Positions 8,788 through 19,614 are shown, counted from the first letter of the stretch. The stretch is DNA of 64,000 nt from Mesorhizobium sp. SARCC-RB16n (GCF_008520305.1 NZ_ML703284.1:29806-93805), one strand, 5' to 3'. Translations and numbers: made by a program. Notes: generated by a model from the sequence alone, not told the origin.

Positions 8788-8848
8788 GCGACTTTACATA
8801 GACCGCCGACGCGTTTGGGGCAATCGAGCGGGGGTGTCGCAGTGCTTG

Positions 8849-8870
8849 CCTTCTCCCGTTCGCGAGAAGG
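8849..8870 (-). terminator. Hairpin between ndvA and ccmC
   Basis: CCTTCTC (8849-8855) pairs with GAGAAGG (8864-8870) around CCGTTCGC. It sits 17 bases beyond the ndvA stop. No clear U-tract follows on the minus strand, so it may be a structured repeat element rather than a strong terminator. Confidence 0.4.
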
Positions 8871-8886
8871 AAGAACCATTGACTGC

Positions 8887-10659
8887 TCAGGCGGCTTCGC
8901 CCTGTACGGAGCGGCTGAGGCGGCGGACTTCCTCGTCGTTGAGCAGCCCGCCGGCGCGCAGCAGGCTGGCGAAACGGCCGTTGCGCAGCGACAGTTCGGC
9001 GAAGCCACCCATCTCGACCACCTTGCCCTTGTCCATGAACACTACCAGATCGGCGTCGCGAACGGTGGTCAGGCGGTGGGCGATGATGAAGGTGGTGCGG
9101 TCGCGGCGCAATTCGTCGATCGCTTCCTTGACGCGATCCTCGGTTTCGACGTCCAGCGCGCTGGTCGCCTCGTCGAGCACCAGGATCGGAGCATCCTTCA
9201 GCACGGCACGGGCAATGGCGATGCGCTGGCGCTCGCCGCCGGACAGCTGGCCGCCACGTTCACCGACCACCGTGTCGTAGCCATTGCTCTTGGCCAGGAT
9301 GAAATCCTGCGCCGCGGCCGCGGCGGCGGCGGCATGGATCTCGTCGTTGGTCGCGTCGGCACGACCGACCCGGATGTTGTCCTCGATCGAGCGGTTGAGA
9401 AGCCCGGCATCCTGGAACACGGTGGCGATCGAATGGCGCAGCGACTTGCGGGTCACGGTGCGGGTATCGATGCCGTCGATCAGGATACGACCGCTGGACG
9501 GCGAGTAGACGCGCTGCAGCAAGTTGATGAGCGTGGTCTTGCCCGCACCCGTCGGCCCGACGATGGCGACGGTCTGGCCAGCCTGGACCTCGAAGGATAC
9601 ATCGCTGACGCCCTGCCCCGAATTGGCGAACTCGAAGCTGACATCCTCGAAACGGACATGACCGGTGACGTTGGCAAGGTCGCGCAGGCCGTCCGGCTCG
9701 GCAGTGTCGGCTGCCGAGTCTTCAAGGCGGTAGAAGTCCTCGAGCTTGGCGCGCGCCTCGGAAATCTGGGTGGTGAAGGCCGACATCTGGTCGAGACGGG
9801 CGATCAGCATTCCGGCAAAGCCGGTGAAGGCGACCACGTCGCCGACGCGGAGCTGGCCACGGGTGACGAGATAAGCGCCGATCGACAGCACGATCATCAT
9901 CGAGATGGTCGACGACAGGCGGTTCAGCGCGTTGGCGATCGCCCACCAGTCGAGCACGGGATTCTGCGCGTCGAGCAGGCCCTTGACGTAACGCTTCAAC
10001 GTCGCGGTCTCATGGCCGATGCGGTTGTAGCTTTGCAGCACGGCGACATTGCTGACGCTATCGGTCACATGGGCAAACACAGTATGGTAGTGACGCTCGA
10101 CGGCGGTCTGCCCCGACTTGGTGCGGCGCATGACGATACGGCCGATGCCAACGTAAAGCACGCCGAGGCCAAGCAACACAATGGACATGCGGACGTCCAT
10201 GGCAAGCGCGGTTGGCACCAGCAGTACCAGCGCGATGGCCGTCGAGAGATGCACGCGCATGAATTCGAGCCACAGGCTGAAAAGGGTTTCAACGGCGCGC
10301 AGCAGCGTGTGAAGCGAATTGGAAGTGCCGCGCTGGTGATGCCAGGCGAGTGGCATGGTGATTACGCGCTCGAAGGACTGGCACAACACTTCCGAACGGC
10401 GGGCGTGGGCGAAGCGGTCGGCGCCACGCGCCACCAGCACAAAGGCTATGACATTGAAGACACCGAGAGCTGCCCAGACCGCGAGCGTCGAAAACACCGG
10501 ACCTTTTTCGGAAATAGCGCCGATCACCCGGCCTAAAAGGATGGGCTCAAGGATCGCGATGGCTGCAAGCGCGACGTTGGCCGCACAGATCAGCGCGACG
10601 CGCTTCTTGTCGGCAGCCAGATACCCCAGCGCTCTCCAATAGATCTGCAGAAGTGACAC
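8887..10659 (-). CDS. ndvA: Cyclic beta-1,2-glucan exporter NdvA (ABC transporter)
   Basis: 590 residues: an N-terminal six-helix ABC-exporter membrane domain (about 1-310) and a C-terminal nucleotide-binding domain. Walker A is GPTGAGKTT (about 366), the Q-loop FQDAGLLN, the signature LSGGERQR (about 471), Walker B ILVLDEATSAL (about 490) and the H-loop IIAHRL (about 525). The length, the MSLLQIYWRALGYL start and position next to ndvB identify NdvA/ChvA, which moves cyclic glucan made by NdvB into the periplasm. There it acts in osmotic adaptation and nodule or host invasion. The gene lies 372 bases downstream of ndvB on the same strand, so it probably has its own promoter. Confidence 0.95.
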   Translation of the reverse strand: MSLLQIYWRALGYLAADKKRVALICAANVALAAIAILEPILLGRVIGAISEKGPVFSTLAVWAALGVFNVIAFVLVARGADRFAHARRSEVLCQSFERVITMPLAWHHQRGTSNSLHTLLRAVETLFSLWLEFMRVHLSTAIALVLLVPTALAMDVRMSIVLLGLGVLYVGIGRIVMRRTKSGQTAVERHYHTVFAHVTDSVSNVAVLQSYNRIGHETATLKRYVKGLLDAQNPVLDWWAIANALNRLSSTISMMIVLSIGAYLVTRGQLRVGDVVAFTGFAGMLIARLDQMSAFTTQISEARAKLEDFYRLEDSAADTAEPDGLRDLANVTGHVRFEDVSFEFANSGQGVSDVSFEVQAGQTVAIVGPTGAGKTTLINLLQRVYSPSSGRILIDGIDTRTVTRKSLRHSIATVFQDAGLLNRSIEDNIRVGRADATNDEIHAAAAAAAAQDFILAKSNGYDTVVGERGGQLSGGERQRIAIARAVLKDAPILVLDEATSALDVETEDRVKEAIDELRRDRTTFIIAHRLTTVRDADLVVFMDKGKVVEMGGFAELSLRNGRFASLLRAGGLLNDEEVRRLSRSVQGEAA

Positions 10660-11031
10660 TTCAGCTACTCCGCCAACTTTCTATTGTGCCCAATACCAAT
10701 ATTGTGCACTGCACCATCTCCCGACACGTAACGGTTGATGCGTCGCAAAACAATGCCCGTCTATCGCTTCCGTTCCCATTTAGCGAACAAAAGATGACGA
10801 CGATACGAAATCTGACGTGATCACCTAACGGTTTGAGATAAAAGGTGAAATGTCAGCCTTGCGGCAAAATCATGGCAGTAGCCGAGCAGTGCCACATTTT
10901 TAATCACCGCAGGCTTGCACGGTCGGCTTCGGGCGTGTTTGGCGGACACCCCACAGACAGCGCGCAAGTAAACGGGGCGCAGCGGCGCGCGTCCTGGAAG
11001 GCGCGCGCGCTTCTGACCTAAAGCTCTGATT
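10660..11031 (-). promoter_or_regulatory. ndvB-ndvA intergenic region with repeats
   Basis: This 372-base gap holds no gene. TATTGTGC occurs twice in direct orientation (10682-10689 and 10700-10707), and the second copy runs into the odd dyad GTGCA-C-TGCAC (10704-10714). All lie within 55 bases of the ndvA start, where a promoter or regulator site would be expected. A palindrome GTGATCAC lies at 10818-10825. GC-rich repeats near 10975-11010 follow the ndvB stop and could end its transcript. No binding protein can be named with confidence. Confidence 0.4.
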
Positions 11032-14000
11032 TTACGCCGGTATCTTGACCACGACCTCGGTCTGGCCTCCAGCTTTGGGTTCAAAGGACGCCGATTTTGT
11101 CTTCGATCCGTTGACTTCGAGCGCGATCGTCTTGGTCTTTTTGTCGCGAACGACCTGGACCTTGATGTCAGCGCCCAGCATCTTGAGCGAGGCTTGGTAG
11201 CCATCCCAGTGGCTGGGTAGCTTCGGCCGGAACGTGATCTGCTTGCCGCGCCGCTCGATGCCCAGGATGCCTTCGACCGCAGCCCGGTAAAGCCAACCCG
11301 CCGAGCCAGTGTACCAAGTCCAGCCGCCGCGCCCACCCTTGTCGTCCTCGGCATAGATATCGGCCGCCACCACATAGGGTTCGACGCGGTAGTGCTCGGT
11401 CGAGGCCTCGTCGAACGCATGGTTGACCGGGTTCAGCATCGAAAAGCAGCGATAGGCCTCATCGGTTTGCCCCATCTCGGCGAGCGCAATGACGAACCAG
11501 GTGGCGGCGTGGGTATACTGACCGCCATTCTCGCGAACGCCAGGTGGATAGCTCTTGATGTAGCCGGGATCCTTCTGCGTCGTCGAGAAGGGTGGCGTGA
11601 ACAGTTTTACGATCTTGAGACGGTCGTCGACGAGCAGCTTCGTCGCCTGCTGCATCGCCGTCGTCGATCGCGCCGGGTCGCCCTCACCTGAAAGCACGCT
11701 CCAGGACTGGGCGATGGAGTCGATCTTGCACTCCTCGGATGTACGCGACCCCAAAGGCGAGCCGTCATCGAAACTGCCGCGCCGGTACCATTCGCCGTCC
11801 CATGCCGTGCTTTCAAGCGCCCGCTTCAGCGCGTCGGCATGCTTTGCCCAGGCCTGTGCGCGCTTGGTGTCGCCCTCGGTCTTGGCGACCGCGGCGAAGT
11901 CGCCCAGCGTCTTCAGCAGGAACCAGCCCAGCCACACGCTCTCGCCCTTGCCGTGCTCGCCGACACGGTTCATGCCGTCGTTCCAGTCGCCGCCGAGGAT
12001 CAACGGCAGGCCGGCTGGACTGCTGCGCTTGATGGCAAGGTCGAGCGCACGCGCGCAGTGGTCGTAGAGCGAAACTGTCTTCTTGGAGATTTCCGGGGTG
12101 AAGAAGGCGTCGTGCTCGCCTTCGCCCAGCGCCTGTCCGTCGAGGAAAGGCAGTTGCTCCTTCAGGATGGTGGCGTCGCCCGTCACCATGAGATAGCGGG
12201 CCGTGGCGTGGGCGAGCCACACCACGTCGTCCGAGATCAGGGTGCGCACGCCGGCCCCGGTGCGCGGCAGCCACCAATGCTGCACGTCGCCTTCCGGGAA
12301 CTGCCGCCGCGCGGCGTTGAGGATCTGGTCGCGCGCCAGCGTCGGATCATGCGCCAGCAAGGCGAGCGTGTCCTGCAACTGGTCGCGGAAGCCGAAGGCG
12401 CCGCTTGCCTGATAGAAGGCCGAGCGGGCGCGGATGCGGCAGGCAAGGCTCTGATAGGGCAGCCAGTGATTGACCATGGCATCGAGTGCCTTGTCCGGCG
12501 TCTCGACCTGGATGGTGTCGAGGAAGGCGCGCCATTCGCGCTCGTTGTCGGCCAGGCGCTGGTCGAAATCCTTGCCGCGGTGCTGCTGCACCAGCGCGCT
12601 TGCTTGCGCAGCAGACTCGGCATCGCCGAGCAGCCAGATGAGCGTGACGTCGCCGCCAGCCTGAATCTCGATGTCGCGGGCGATCGCCGCGCAAGGATCA
12701 TCGCCAGCCTCAACGCGACCCGACAGCGCCGCGCCACTCAGCACCGCCTGCGGCAACTCGCTGGATCCGTGCCGGCCGAGGAACTCGGCGCGGTCTGATG
12801 TCACCGAGTGGACGCCGGCGTCGGCGGCGAGGAAGGCCACCCGCTCGCTGAAATCGAGCCCGTAGGGATTTTGCGCCAGCAGCGCGCCGGTGGCACCGTC
12901 GCGAGACGGCACTATGGTTGCCGCGGTGCGCGACCGATGCCCGCCAAGTACCCATTCGGCATAGGCGTAGACGCGCAGCCGGGCCGGTACGGAGCCGGAA
13001 TTCTGGATGCGCAGCCGCGTGATCTTCACCGGATCGATGGGATCGACGACGTGGGTCAGATCCATCGACAACGGTCCGCGCTTCGAGCGGAAGGTCGAGA
13101 AGCCCTGGCCATGCCAGGCTTCGTAGGTCATCGAGGGATCGCGCACCACCGCGGCGATCGGCGAGAACGCCTTGCCGCTGGCCTGGTCGTAAATATAGAT
13201 GCCCTCGCCCGGCCGGTTCGAAACCGGGTCGTTCGACCATGGCGTCAACTGGTAGTCGCGGCTGTTGCGGCTCCAGGTGAAGGCAGCACCCTCGGCCGAG
13301 GTGTGGAAGCCGAACGAGGCATTGGAGACGACGTTGATCCAGGGCTGCGGCGTGGTGCGCCGGCCAGCCAGCCGTACCACATAGTGCCGCCCGTCGCCGT
13401 CGAAGCCGCCGAAGCCGTTCCACTGGCTGAGGCCGGTGCCATCGGCGCTGACATCGGCCTGCGAGGCAATTGCATGCATCTGCGGTGCGGGCGCCGGAAT
13501 TTCGCGCGGGCCTGGCAATCCTGCCGGCTGCAAGCCATCGCGTGCCTGCAGTGCGGCCGCCTCGGCCCGTTCGATCTGGTCGAAGATGGTGCCATTGCGC
13601 GTATGCAGCACAACCCGGGCGACGGCGAGCAGCGTCTTGTAGGTGGTTTCCTCCATCAGGTCGCGGCGAACCGCGAAGATGTGCTGGCGGGGTCCTAGTT
13701 CCTTGCCGCGCAGACGGCTGTTTTCGCACAGCGTCTCGACCGCGCGCTGCAGATCCTGGACATAGGACGAAGCCTGCTCGTTGACGACGACGAAGTCGAT
13801 CATCATGCCGCGGGTGCGCATATATTCCTGGAAACGCAATGCCTGGGCAACGATCTCCAGATCGGCGACGTCGCCGATCCTGACCAGGAAGATCGGGAAA
13901 TCGCCCGAAATGCTGGTCGGCCACAGGCTCGACTGCTTGCCCAGCCCGGAAGCGATGGACTCGGCGGGCAACCGCAGGAACGGATCGGGATAGATCAGAT

Positions 14001-17000
14001 AGCGCGCTAGTTTCTGCACATTGGCCGCATCGGTCAGGCTGAGGCCCATATGGCGGGTCTGCACCTGGCTGCGCGTCCAGGCAAGCATGGCCTGGCGGGC
14101 AAAGCTCTCCTGATGGTCGAGCCGGTTTATCGCGTCCTCCAGCTCGGCGCGATTGGCCCCGACGACGGTCCAGAAGGTCAGCGATATCTTCTTGTTGGCG
14201 GGCACGCGCACCTGTCGGCGCAGCGAGGCGATGGGATCGAGCGTGAAGCCGGAATGGCCACCAAGCCTGGCACCCGGATCGAAGGCCGCGGCATCGACGA
14301 TGGTGCGGCCACGGCCGATGAAGGCGCGCCTGTCGGTCTCGGCCTCGGCATCACGCGCCGGTCCCGACGGATCGGTAACGAAATGCACCAGGGTGACATT
14401 GGGCTCGCTGGTCTCGCGCTTGCGGCGCGTGGCGAAGATCGCGCCATTGTTGGGAGCGATTTCCGTTTCCACGAACATCTTCGAGAAAGCCGGATGCGCG
14501 TTGTCGGAAGCCTCCGAACCCAGCACCAGTTCGGCAAAGGACGTCACTTCAATGTGACGGTCGGATGTGCTCTCATTGTAGAGCGTGATCCGGCGGCCCT
14601 CGCCATTGCCCTCGGAAATGACGATGCATTCCACCTCGGAGCGCAGCGTGCCGGCGGTTTTGACAAAGCTCGCCTTGTCGTCGGAAAACAGGGTCTGCGT
14701 CCTTTCCTCGGCCGCGCGCTTGGGCTCCGCCGTTGCCGACCACCAGTCTCCGGTGCTGACGTCGCGCAGGAAGATGTAGGAGCCAAGCCGGTCCTCGACC
14801 GGATCCGGCTGCCAGCGGGTGACGGAAAGATCGCCCCAGCGGCTGTAGCCGGAGCCCGTCGCGGTCACCATCACCGAATAGCGGCCATTCGACATCACAT
14901 TGGTCGAACGCAACGCCCGCACGGGATCGAGCACGATGCGGGTGTCGGGGCTCTCGGTTTCGGTCTCGTCCTTGGAGCGCTCGTCGGCCTCGGTGCGGAC
15001 GGTGGCGGTCGGAATGTCGCGCGGCGCCCTCTCCTGCAGCAGCAGTTCGGCCGACTCAATGACCGGATCGCTGTGGAAGCGATCGCGCAGGCGACCCTCG
15101 AAAATGGCGTCGGCGACGGCGGCGATCGACATGCCCGAATGGTGGGCATAGTAATTCAGCACGACCGCGTGGTTGGTGCCTTCCGGCACGCGCTGCGGCG
15201 TGAAGTCTACCGCATCATAATAACCGTGACGGCCAAGCGCGCCGATCTCGCGCAGCCGGGCCAGATTCTGCACCGCTTCGCGCGGGTTGAATTGTGCCGC
15301 CATGATAGTCGCGTAAGGCGCAATCACCGTGTTCTGGCCAAGGCCGCGCTTCAGCCCAAGGCCCGGCACGCCGAAATTGGTGTACTGATAGGTCAGTTCC
15401 CGGTCGCGGGCGTTGTAGGCGGCTTCCGAGATGCCCCACGGCACGTTCTTCTGGCGGCCGTACTGCATCTGGCGCTTGATGATCAGTTTGCTGGTCTGGT
15501 TTAGGATGGAGCCTTGCGGCTCCTTCATTACCAGCGGCGGCATCAGATACTCGAACATCGAGCCCGACCACGACATCAGCGCGCCCTGGAAGCCGATCTC
15601 GACGATCGGGCGGCCAAGCCTGAACCAGTGTTCGGTCGGCAAATCGCCCTTGGCGATGGCGAACAGGCTGGTCAGCCGCGCCTCGGAGGCGAGAAGGTCG
15701 TAGCAGCTTTCGTCGAGTTGATGTTCCTCGACCCGGTAGCCGATCGACAAAAGCTTGCGCTCCGGCCGCATCAGGAAGGCGAATTCCATCTCGAAGGCGA
15801 AACGACGGGTGCGCTCGCGCAAGGTGAGCAGCTTGGCACGCAGAGCCTCGACCGCGTTTTCGTCGCTGTGGGCGTCATGGACGTGCGCCTCACAGGTGGC
15901 TTCGAGCCTTGCCGCCCAGTCGACGATGACGTCACTCTGCGGCGATGCGGCCTCGGTGTGAATGGCGGTGGCGAGCTTGCGGATTTCGCCGGCCAGGACC
16001 GCCAGGTTGATGGTGCGGATCGAGGCCATTTCGGGTTGCGCCTTGATCGTCTCGACGGCGCGCCTCATGCCATCGAGGCGATCGACAAGGCGTTGGCGCA
16101 ACGGACGCAACTGACGGCGGTCATCCGGCAGTTCATCGAGGCTTTCGCTCAGAATGGTCACCGTGTCGAGAATGCCTTCGAAATCGCCCTGGAGGTGAAC
16201 GGAAGGCGCTTCCGCCCATTCGGCGCAGGCAGCCGCCACCGCCACTAGATGGCCGGCGAGATTGCCGCTGTCGACGGCTGAGATATAGAGCGGATAGAGC
16301 GGCTTCAACGTCGTGGTGTCGTACCAGTTGAAGAGATGGCCACGATGGCGCGGCATGCTCTCGATGGTTGTCATGGTGGCATCGATGCGGGTGATGGCAT
16401 CGGAAAGGCTGATCCACCCGAAATCGCGCGCCGAAACGACAGAGAGCAGGTAGACGCCGATATTGGTCGGCGAGGTACGCGGCGCCACGACGGGCGCGGG
16501 GCTCTCCTGGAAATTGTCCGGCGGCAGATTGTGATGTTCCGCCGTCACGAAGCTTTCGAAATAGTGCCAGGTGCGCCGCGCCACGGTGCGCAAGGTGTGA
16601 ATATCGGCCTGCGATATACGCAGCCGGTCCTCGGTTTCGGCGGAGCGGCTGATCCAACTGGCGATCGCCGGCGAGCCGATCCAGAACAAGGCGAAGAAGA
16701 AGGCGACGAAGGCACCGGTGGAATCGGCCAGCACCGGAATGGCGAGGCCGACAAAGCCGATGATCACGGCGCCATACATCATGCCATAATAGGAGCCGAC
16801 ATCGTTGTCGCCGGCCTTGTGCGCCTGCGAAGCGGTGCGCCATTCCAGTAGGTTCTGCCGGCTGACGAACAGCCGGTAGAGCGTGCGCACGATGGCGTCG
16901 CCCATCATCCAGGCGTTGTGTGCCATCAACACGATCTTCAACGCCACCATGGCCGTGCCGAAGGCGACGTCGCGCGCCAGCGCCGAGAAATGGCCGCGCG

Positions 17001-19614
17001 GCGTCTGGTCGCCGCTCTTGGGCAGGATGGCGTTGACCACGTCGAAGGTCGGCGCCATGAACAGGCTGAGGATCAGCAAGGCCTGCCACTGCGCGGCCTG
17101 CGTGAAGGGCAGCAAGGTCCAGCCGGCGATCGCCGCCATCACCCAGAAGATCGGCGTCAGCGAGCGGCGCAGATTGTCGACCATCTTCCAGCGCGACAAG
17201 GCTGGAACACCAGAGCGGGGGTTGAAGATGTATCCCAAAAGCTGCCAGTCGCCGCGCGCCCAGCGATGGTGCCGCGAGGCGTCGACCGAGTAGCGGGTCG
17301 GGTAATCCTCGACCAGTTCGACGTCGGTGACCAGTGCTGCGCGCGCCAGGGCGCCTTCGAGCAGATCGTGGCTGAGGATGGTGTTTTCCTCGATGCGGCC
17401 CTGCAAGGCAGCCTCGAAGGCATCGACATGATAGAGGCCCTTGCCGGTGAAGGATCCGTCGCTGAAGACGTCCTGATAGAGGTCCGAAACTGCGAAGACA
17501 TAGGGATCAAGGCCACGGTTGGCCGAGAACACGCGCTGAAAGAACGAGGCTTCGTCGCCGCTGGTGAGTGAAGCGGTGATGCGCGGCTGCAGGATGGTGT
17601 AACCGGCGGTGACGACGCGCCTGGTGGCGTCGAAATGCGGTCGGTTGAGCGGATGGCAAAGCTTGCCGACAAGGCTCGATACAGCATCGCGGGTGGTGCG
17701 GGTATCGGCGTCGAGCGTCATCACATGGACGACCTTCTCCGGCAGCGGCACTTCGAGCGGCAAGAAGGTGGTATCGCTGTCGCCACGCAGCAAGAGGTCG
17801 AGCTCGTGCAGCTTGCCGCGCTTGCGCTCCCAGCCCATCCAGCATCCTTGAGCGGCATTGTAGAGCCGGCGGCGGTGCAGGATGTAGAAGCGGGGCGCGC
17901 CTTCGGAGGGATAGCGCGCGTTGAGGCGGGCGATTTCGGCGCGGGCGAAGTCGAGGATCTCGGTGTCCGCCGCATCGACCTCGATCTTGCTGTCGGGCCA
18001 ATCCGAAAGCAGGGCGAAATGGATCTCGTCCGCCAGATTGGCAAGGTAATGCACTTCGATGTTGCGGATGTTTTCCTCGACATCGTCACGCGAGCCGATC
18101 AGCGACGGCACCACCACCAGAGTACGCGCCTCGGGCGGCACACCGTGCCTGTAGTCGTAACCGATCAGGCGTGTCGGCTTGAGGAACAGTGAGACCACGG
18201 TGTTGAAGAAAGCGAGCGCGCCTTCGCTGGCCGGCACGGCAAACAGAGCCAGCATCATCACGATCGACGGCACCGACAGGCCGAGATTGGAAAGGGCGTT
18301 GCCGGACAGAACGAGCAGCAGGACGGTCAGCGCGAAGACGGGCAGGACGATGCCGAGCCAGCCTGTCTTGGCGAAGGTCCGTTTGACCGTCTGGCTGATC
18401 GTGGGCCGGTAGCCGATCGCCTTTTCCAGCTCCAGCCGGCGCGGGCCAACGACATAGAAACCGACATCGGTGTGAGCGGATGCGGCCTGGGCATCGAGCC
18501 CTTCACCGCTTTCCGGGACGGTTTCACCGACGGCGTGGCCGGCCAGTTCGATGGCTTTTTCGGCGACACGGTACTCCGACAGGTTCGAGCGGCGTGCCAG
18601 TTCCTCGATCGCGGTGCGGTATTGATCGCGCGAGAAGAAGTCGAGCGCGGCGAAATCGGTGCGCTCGCGCAGCACAGTATCGATGCGGCTGACGCCTTCG
18701 AACCACACCGTCCAGTCGACGTCGTTGATGAGGCGCAGGCCGCGGACGATGTTGCCGGTGGTGACATTGCCGCTGGACAGCGTCTGGTGCTCGGAAATGA
18801 TGATTTCCTCGGCATCCGAACCGGTCTTCTCGAGTTCGCCTTCCAGCCATTCCAGCGCCTTGCCGGCATTCTGCGATCCGTCGCGTAGGCGATAAAGCAG
18901 TTGCGTGGCAAAGGTGGTGTCCTGCGCGTGGGCGCTGAACTTGGCGAGGATTGCCTGCCGATCCGGATTGTCGTCGGTCGCCAGCACCTTGTCGGCCACG
19001 TCGTTGGCAATCTGGCGCATCTGGCGGGTGCGGTTGACCCTGACCGCCAGGCGGCGGAGGTTCTCGATCAGCACGAAGCGCAGCAGTGACGGCAGTGCCC
19101 AGAGTTCGCCGATCTTCAGCGGCTCTACCGACTGGAAGCCCTGGACGATGGCCTTGAACATGGTCGCAGAGACGGAACTGTCAGAATGCGCGACATAGGT
19201 CCAGGCCAGTGCCAATGCGCGTGGCTCGGTGCCGCCATCGGGCAGTTTCAGGGTCGGCAATTGTCGGTAGAAGCGGCGCGGCAGGTCGCGTTTGACCTGG
19301 AAAATGGTTTCTTCGATCAGATAGTTGTTGTCGAGCAGCCATTGCGCGGCCGGCGTGATGGTTTCGCCTCTCGCCTGCGCGGCATTGGTCGACCGGTAGA
19401 CTTCGAGGATCTTCTTGGCGCTGTCACGGATACGGGCCTGAAAGTCGAACGGGATCAGGCCGAACAGATCCGTCAGATCGCCCTTGGCCAGGCTTTCGCC
19501 GAGCAGCCGGAGCCGTTCCTCCGGCAGGAATGTCGATCTTATCGGCTCTTCCGTGACAGCTGGAAAGCTCGCGCTTGTCTTCTCGATCTGGGCTGGGTTC
19601 GTCTGAATATTCAT
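11032..19614 (-). CDS. ndvB: Cyclic beta-1,2-glucan synthase NdvB
   Basis: 2860 residues, the expected length of NdvB/ChvB. The N-terminal third includes several membrane helices (about 410-480 and 830-1000) around a family GT84 glucosyltransferase domain, with the LDADTRTT acidic motif near residue 634 and RHHRWARGDWQL near 783. The C-terminal part is a GH94 phosphorylase domain with the FGFRDQLQD motif (about 2408) and GGDWNDGMNRVG (about 2543), which contains the general-acid aspartate. The enzyme starts on itself, elongates beta-1,2-glucan from UDP-glucose, and uses the GH94 domain to set chain length before cyclisation. It is the first gene of the ndvB-ndvA pair. The start at 19614 is followed by a typical N-terminus, and a perfect inverted repeat lies about 65-80 bases upstream. 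Confidence 0.96.
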   Translation of the reverse strand: MNIQTNPAQIEKTSASFPAVTEEPIRSTFLPEERLRLLGESLAKGDLTDLFGLIPFDFQARIRDSAKKILEVYRSTNAAQARGETITPAAQWLLDNNYLIEETIFQVKRDLPRRFYRQLPTLKLPDGGTEPRALALAWTYVAHSDSSVSATMFKAIVQGFQSVEPLKIGELWALPSLLRFVLIENLRRLAVRVNRTRQMRQIANDVADKVLATDDNPDRQAILAKFSAHAQDTTFATQLLYRLRDGSQNAGKALEWLEGELEKTGSDAEEIIISEHQTLSSGNVTTGNIVRGLRLINDVDWTVWFEGVSRIDTVLRERTDFAALDFFSRDQYRTAIEELARRSNLSEYRVAEKAIELAGHAVGETVPESGEGLDAQAASAHTDVGFYVVGPRRLELEKAIGYRPTISQTVKRTFAKTGWLGIVLPVFALTVLLLVLSGNALSNLGLSVPSIVMMLALFAVPASEGALAFFNTVVSLFLKPTRLIGYDYRHGVPPEARTLVVVPSLIGSRDDVEENIRNIEVHYLANLADEIHFALLSDWPDSKIEVDAADTEILDFARAEIARLNARYPSEGAPRFYILHRRRLYNAAQGCWMGWERKRGKLHELDLLLRGDSDTTFLPLEVPLPEKVVHVMTLDADTRTTRDAVSSLVGKLCHPLNRPHFDATRRVVTAGYTILQPRITASLTSGDEASFFQRVFSANRGLDPYVFAVSDLYQDVFSDGSFTGKGLYHVDAFEAALQGRIEENTILSHDLLEGALARAALVTDVELVEDYPTRYSVDASRHHRWARGDWQLLGYIFNPRSGVPALSRWKMVDNLRRSLTPIFWVMAAIAGWTLLPFTQAAQWQALLILSLFMAPTFDVVNAILPKSGDQTPRGHFSALARDVAFGTAMVALKIVLMAHNAWMMGDAIVRTLYRLFVSRQNLLEWRTASQAHKAGDNDVGSYYGMMYGAVIIGFVGLAIPVLADSTGAFVAFFFALFWIGSPAIASWISRSAETEDRLRISQADIHTLRTVARRTWHYFESFVTAEHHNLPPDNFQESPAPVVAPRTSPTNIGVYLLSVVSARDFGWISLSDAITRIDATMTTIESMPRHRGHLFNWYDTTTLKPLYPLYISAVDSGNLAGHLVAVAAACAEWAEAPSVHLQGDFEGILDTVTILSESLDELPDDRRQLRPLRQRLVDRLDGMRRAVETIKAQPEMASIRTINLAVLAGEIRKLATAIHTEAASPQSDVIVDWAARLEATCEAHVHDAHSDENAVEALRAKLLTLRERTRRFAFEMEFAFLMRPERKLLSIGYRVEEHQLDESCYDLLASEARLTSLFAIAKGDLPTEHWFRLGRPIVEIGFQGALMSWSGSMFEYLMPPLVMKEPQGSILNQTSKLIIKRQMQYGRQKNVPWGISEAAYNARDRELTYQYTNFGVPGLGLKRGLGQNTVIAPYATIMAAQFNPREAVQNLARLREIGALGRHGYYDAVDFTPQRVPEGTNHAVVLNYYAHHSGMSIAAVADAIFEGRLRDRFHSDPVIESAELLLQERAPRDIPTATVRTEADERSKDETETESPDTRIVLDPVRALRSTNVMSNGRYSVMVTATGSGYSRWGDLSVTRWQPDPVEDRLGSYIFLRDVSTGDWWSATAEPKRAAEERTQTLFSDDKASFVKTAGTLRSEVECIVISEGNGEGRRITLYNESTSDRHIEVTSFAELVLGSEASDNAHPAFSKMFVETEIAPNNGAIFATRRKRETSEPNVTLVHFVTDPSGPARDAEAETDRRAFIGRGRTIVDAAAFDPGARLGGHSGFTLDPIASLRRQVRVPANKKISLTFWTVVGANRAELEDAINRLDHQESFARQAMLAWTRSQVQTRHMGLSLTDAANVQKLARYLIYPDPFLRLPAESIASGLGKQSSLWPTSISGDFPIFLVRIGDVADLEIVAQALRFQEYMRTRGMMIDFVVVNEQASSYVQDLQRAVETLCENSRLRGKELGPRQHIFAVRRDLMEETTYKTLLAVARVVLHTRNGTIFDQIERAEAAALQARDGLQPAGLPGPREIPAPAPQMHAIASQADVSADGTGLSQWNGFGGFDGDGRHYVVRLAGRRTTPQPWINVVSNASFGFHTSAEGAAFTWSRNSRDYQLTPWSNDPVSNRPGEGIYIYDQASGKAFSPIAAVVRDPSMTYEAWHGQGFSTFRSKRGPLSMDLTHVVDPIDPVKITRLRIQNSGSVPARLRVYAYAEWVLGGHRSRTAATIVPSRDGATGALLAQNPYGLDFSERVAFLAADAGVHSVTSDRAEFLGRHGSSELPQAVLSGAALSGRVEAGDDPCAAIARDIEIQAGGDVTLIWLLGDAESAAQASALVQQHRGKDFDQRLADNEREWRAFLDTIQVETPDKALDAMVNHWLPYQSLACRIRARSAFYQASGAFGFRDQLQDTLALLAHDPTLARDQILNAARRQFPEGDVQHWWLPRTGAGVRTLISDDVVWLAHATARYLMVTGDATILKEQLPFLDGQALGEGEHDAFFTPEISKKTVSLYDHCARALDLAIKRSSPAGLPLILGGDWNDGMNRVGEHGKGESVWLGWFLLKTLGDFAAVAKTEGDTKRAQAWAKHADALKRALESTAWDGEWYRRGSFDDGSPLGSRTSEECKIDSIAQSWSVLSGEGDPARSTTAMQQATKLLVDDRLKIVKLFTPPFSTTQKDPGYIKSYPPGVRENGGQYTHAATWFVIALAEMGQTDEAYRCFSMLNPVNHAFDEASTEHYRVEPYVVAADIYAEDDKGGRGGWTWYTGSAGWLYRAAVEGILGIERRGKQITFRPKLPSHWDGYQASLKMLGADIKVQVVRDKKTKTIALEVNGSKTKSASFEPKAGGQTEVVVKIPA

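Noticed and set aside
8815-10536. 573-residue open frame opposite ndvA
   Set aside because: It is the antisense of a certain gene in GC-rich DNA, with low-complexity Arg/Asp/Gly composition and no motif.
14050-15504. 484-residue open frame opposite ndvB
   Set aside because: Antisense shadow of a well-supported 2860-residue enzyme; no independent evidence.
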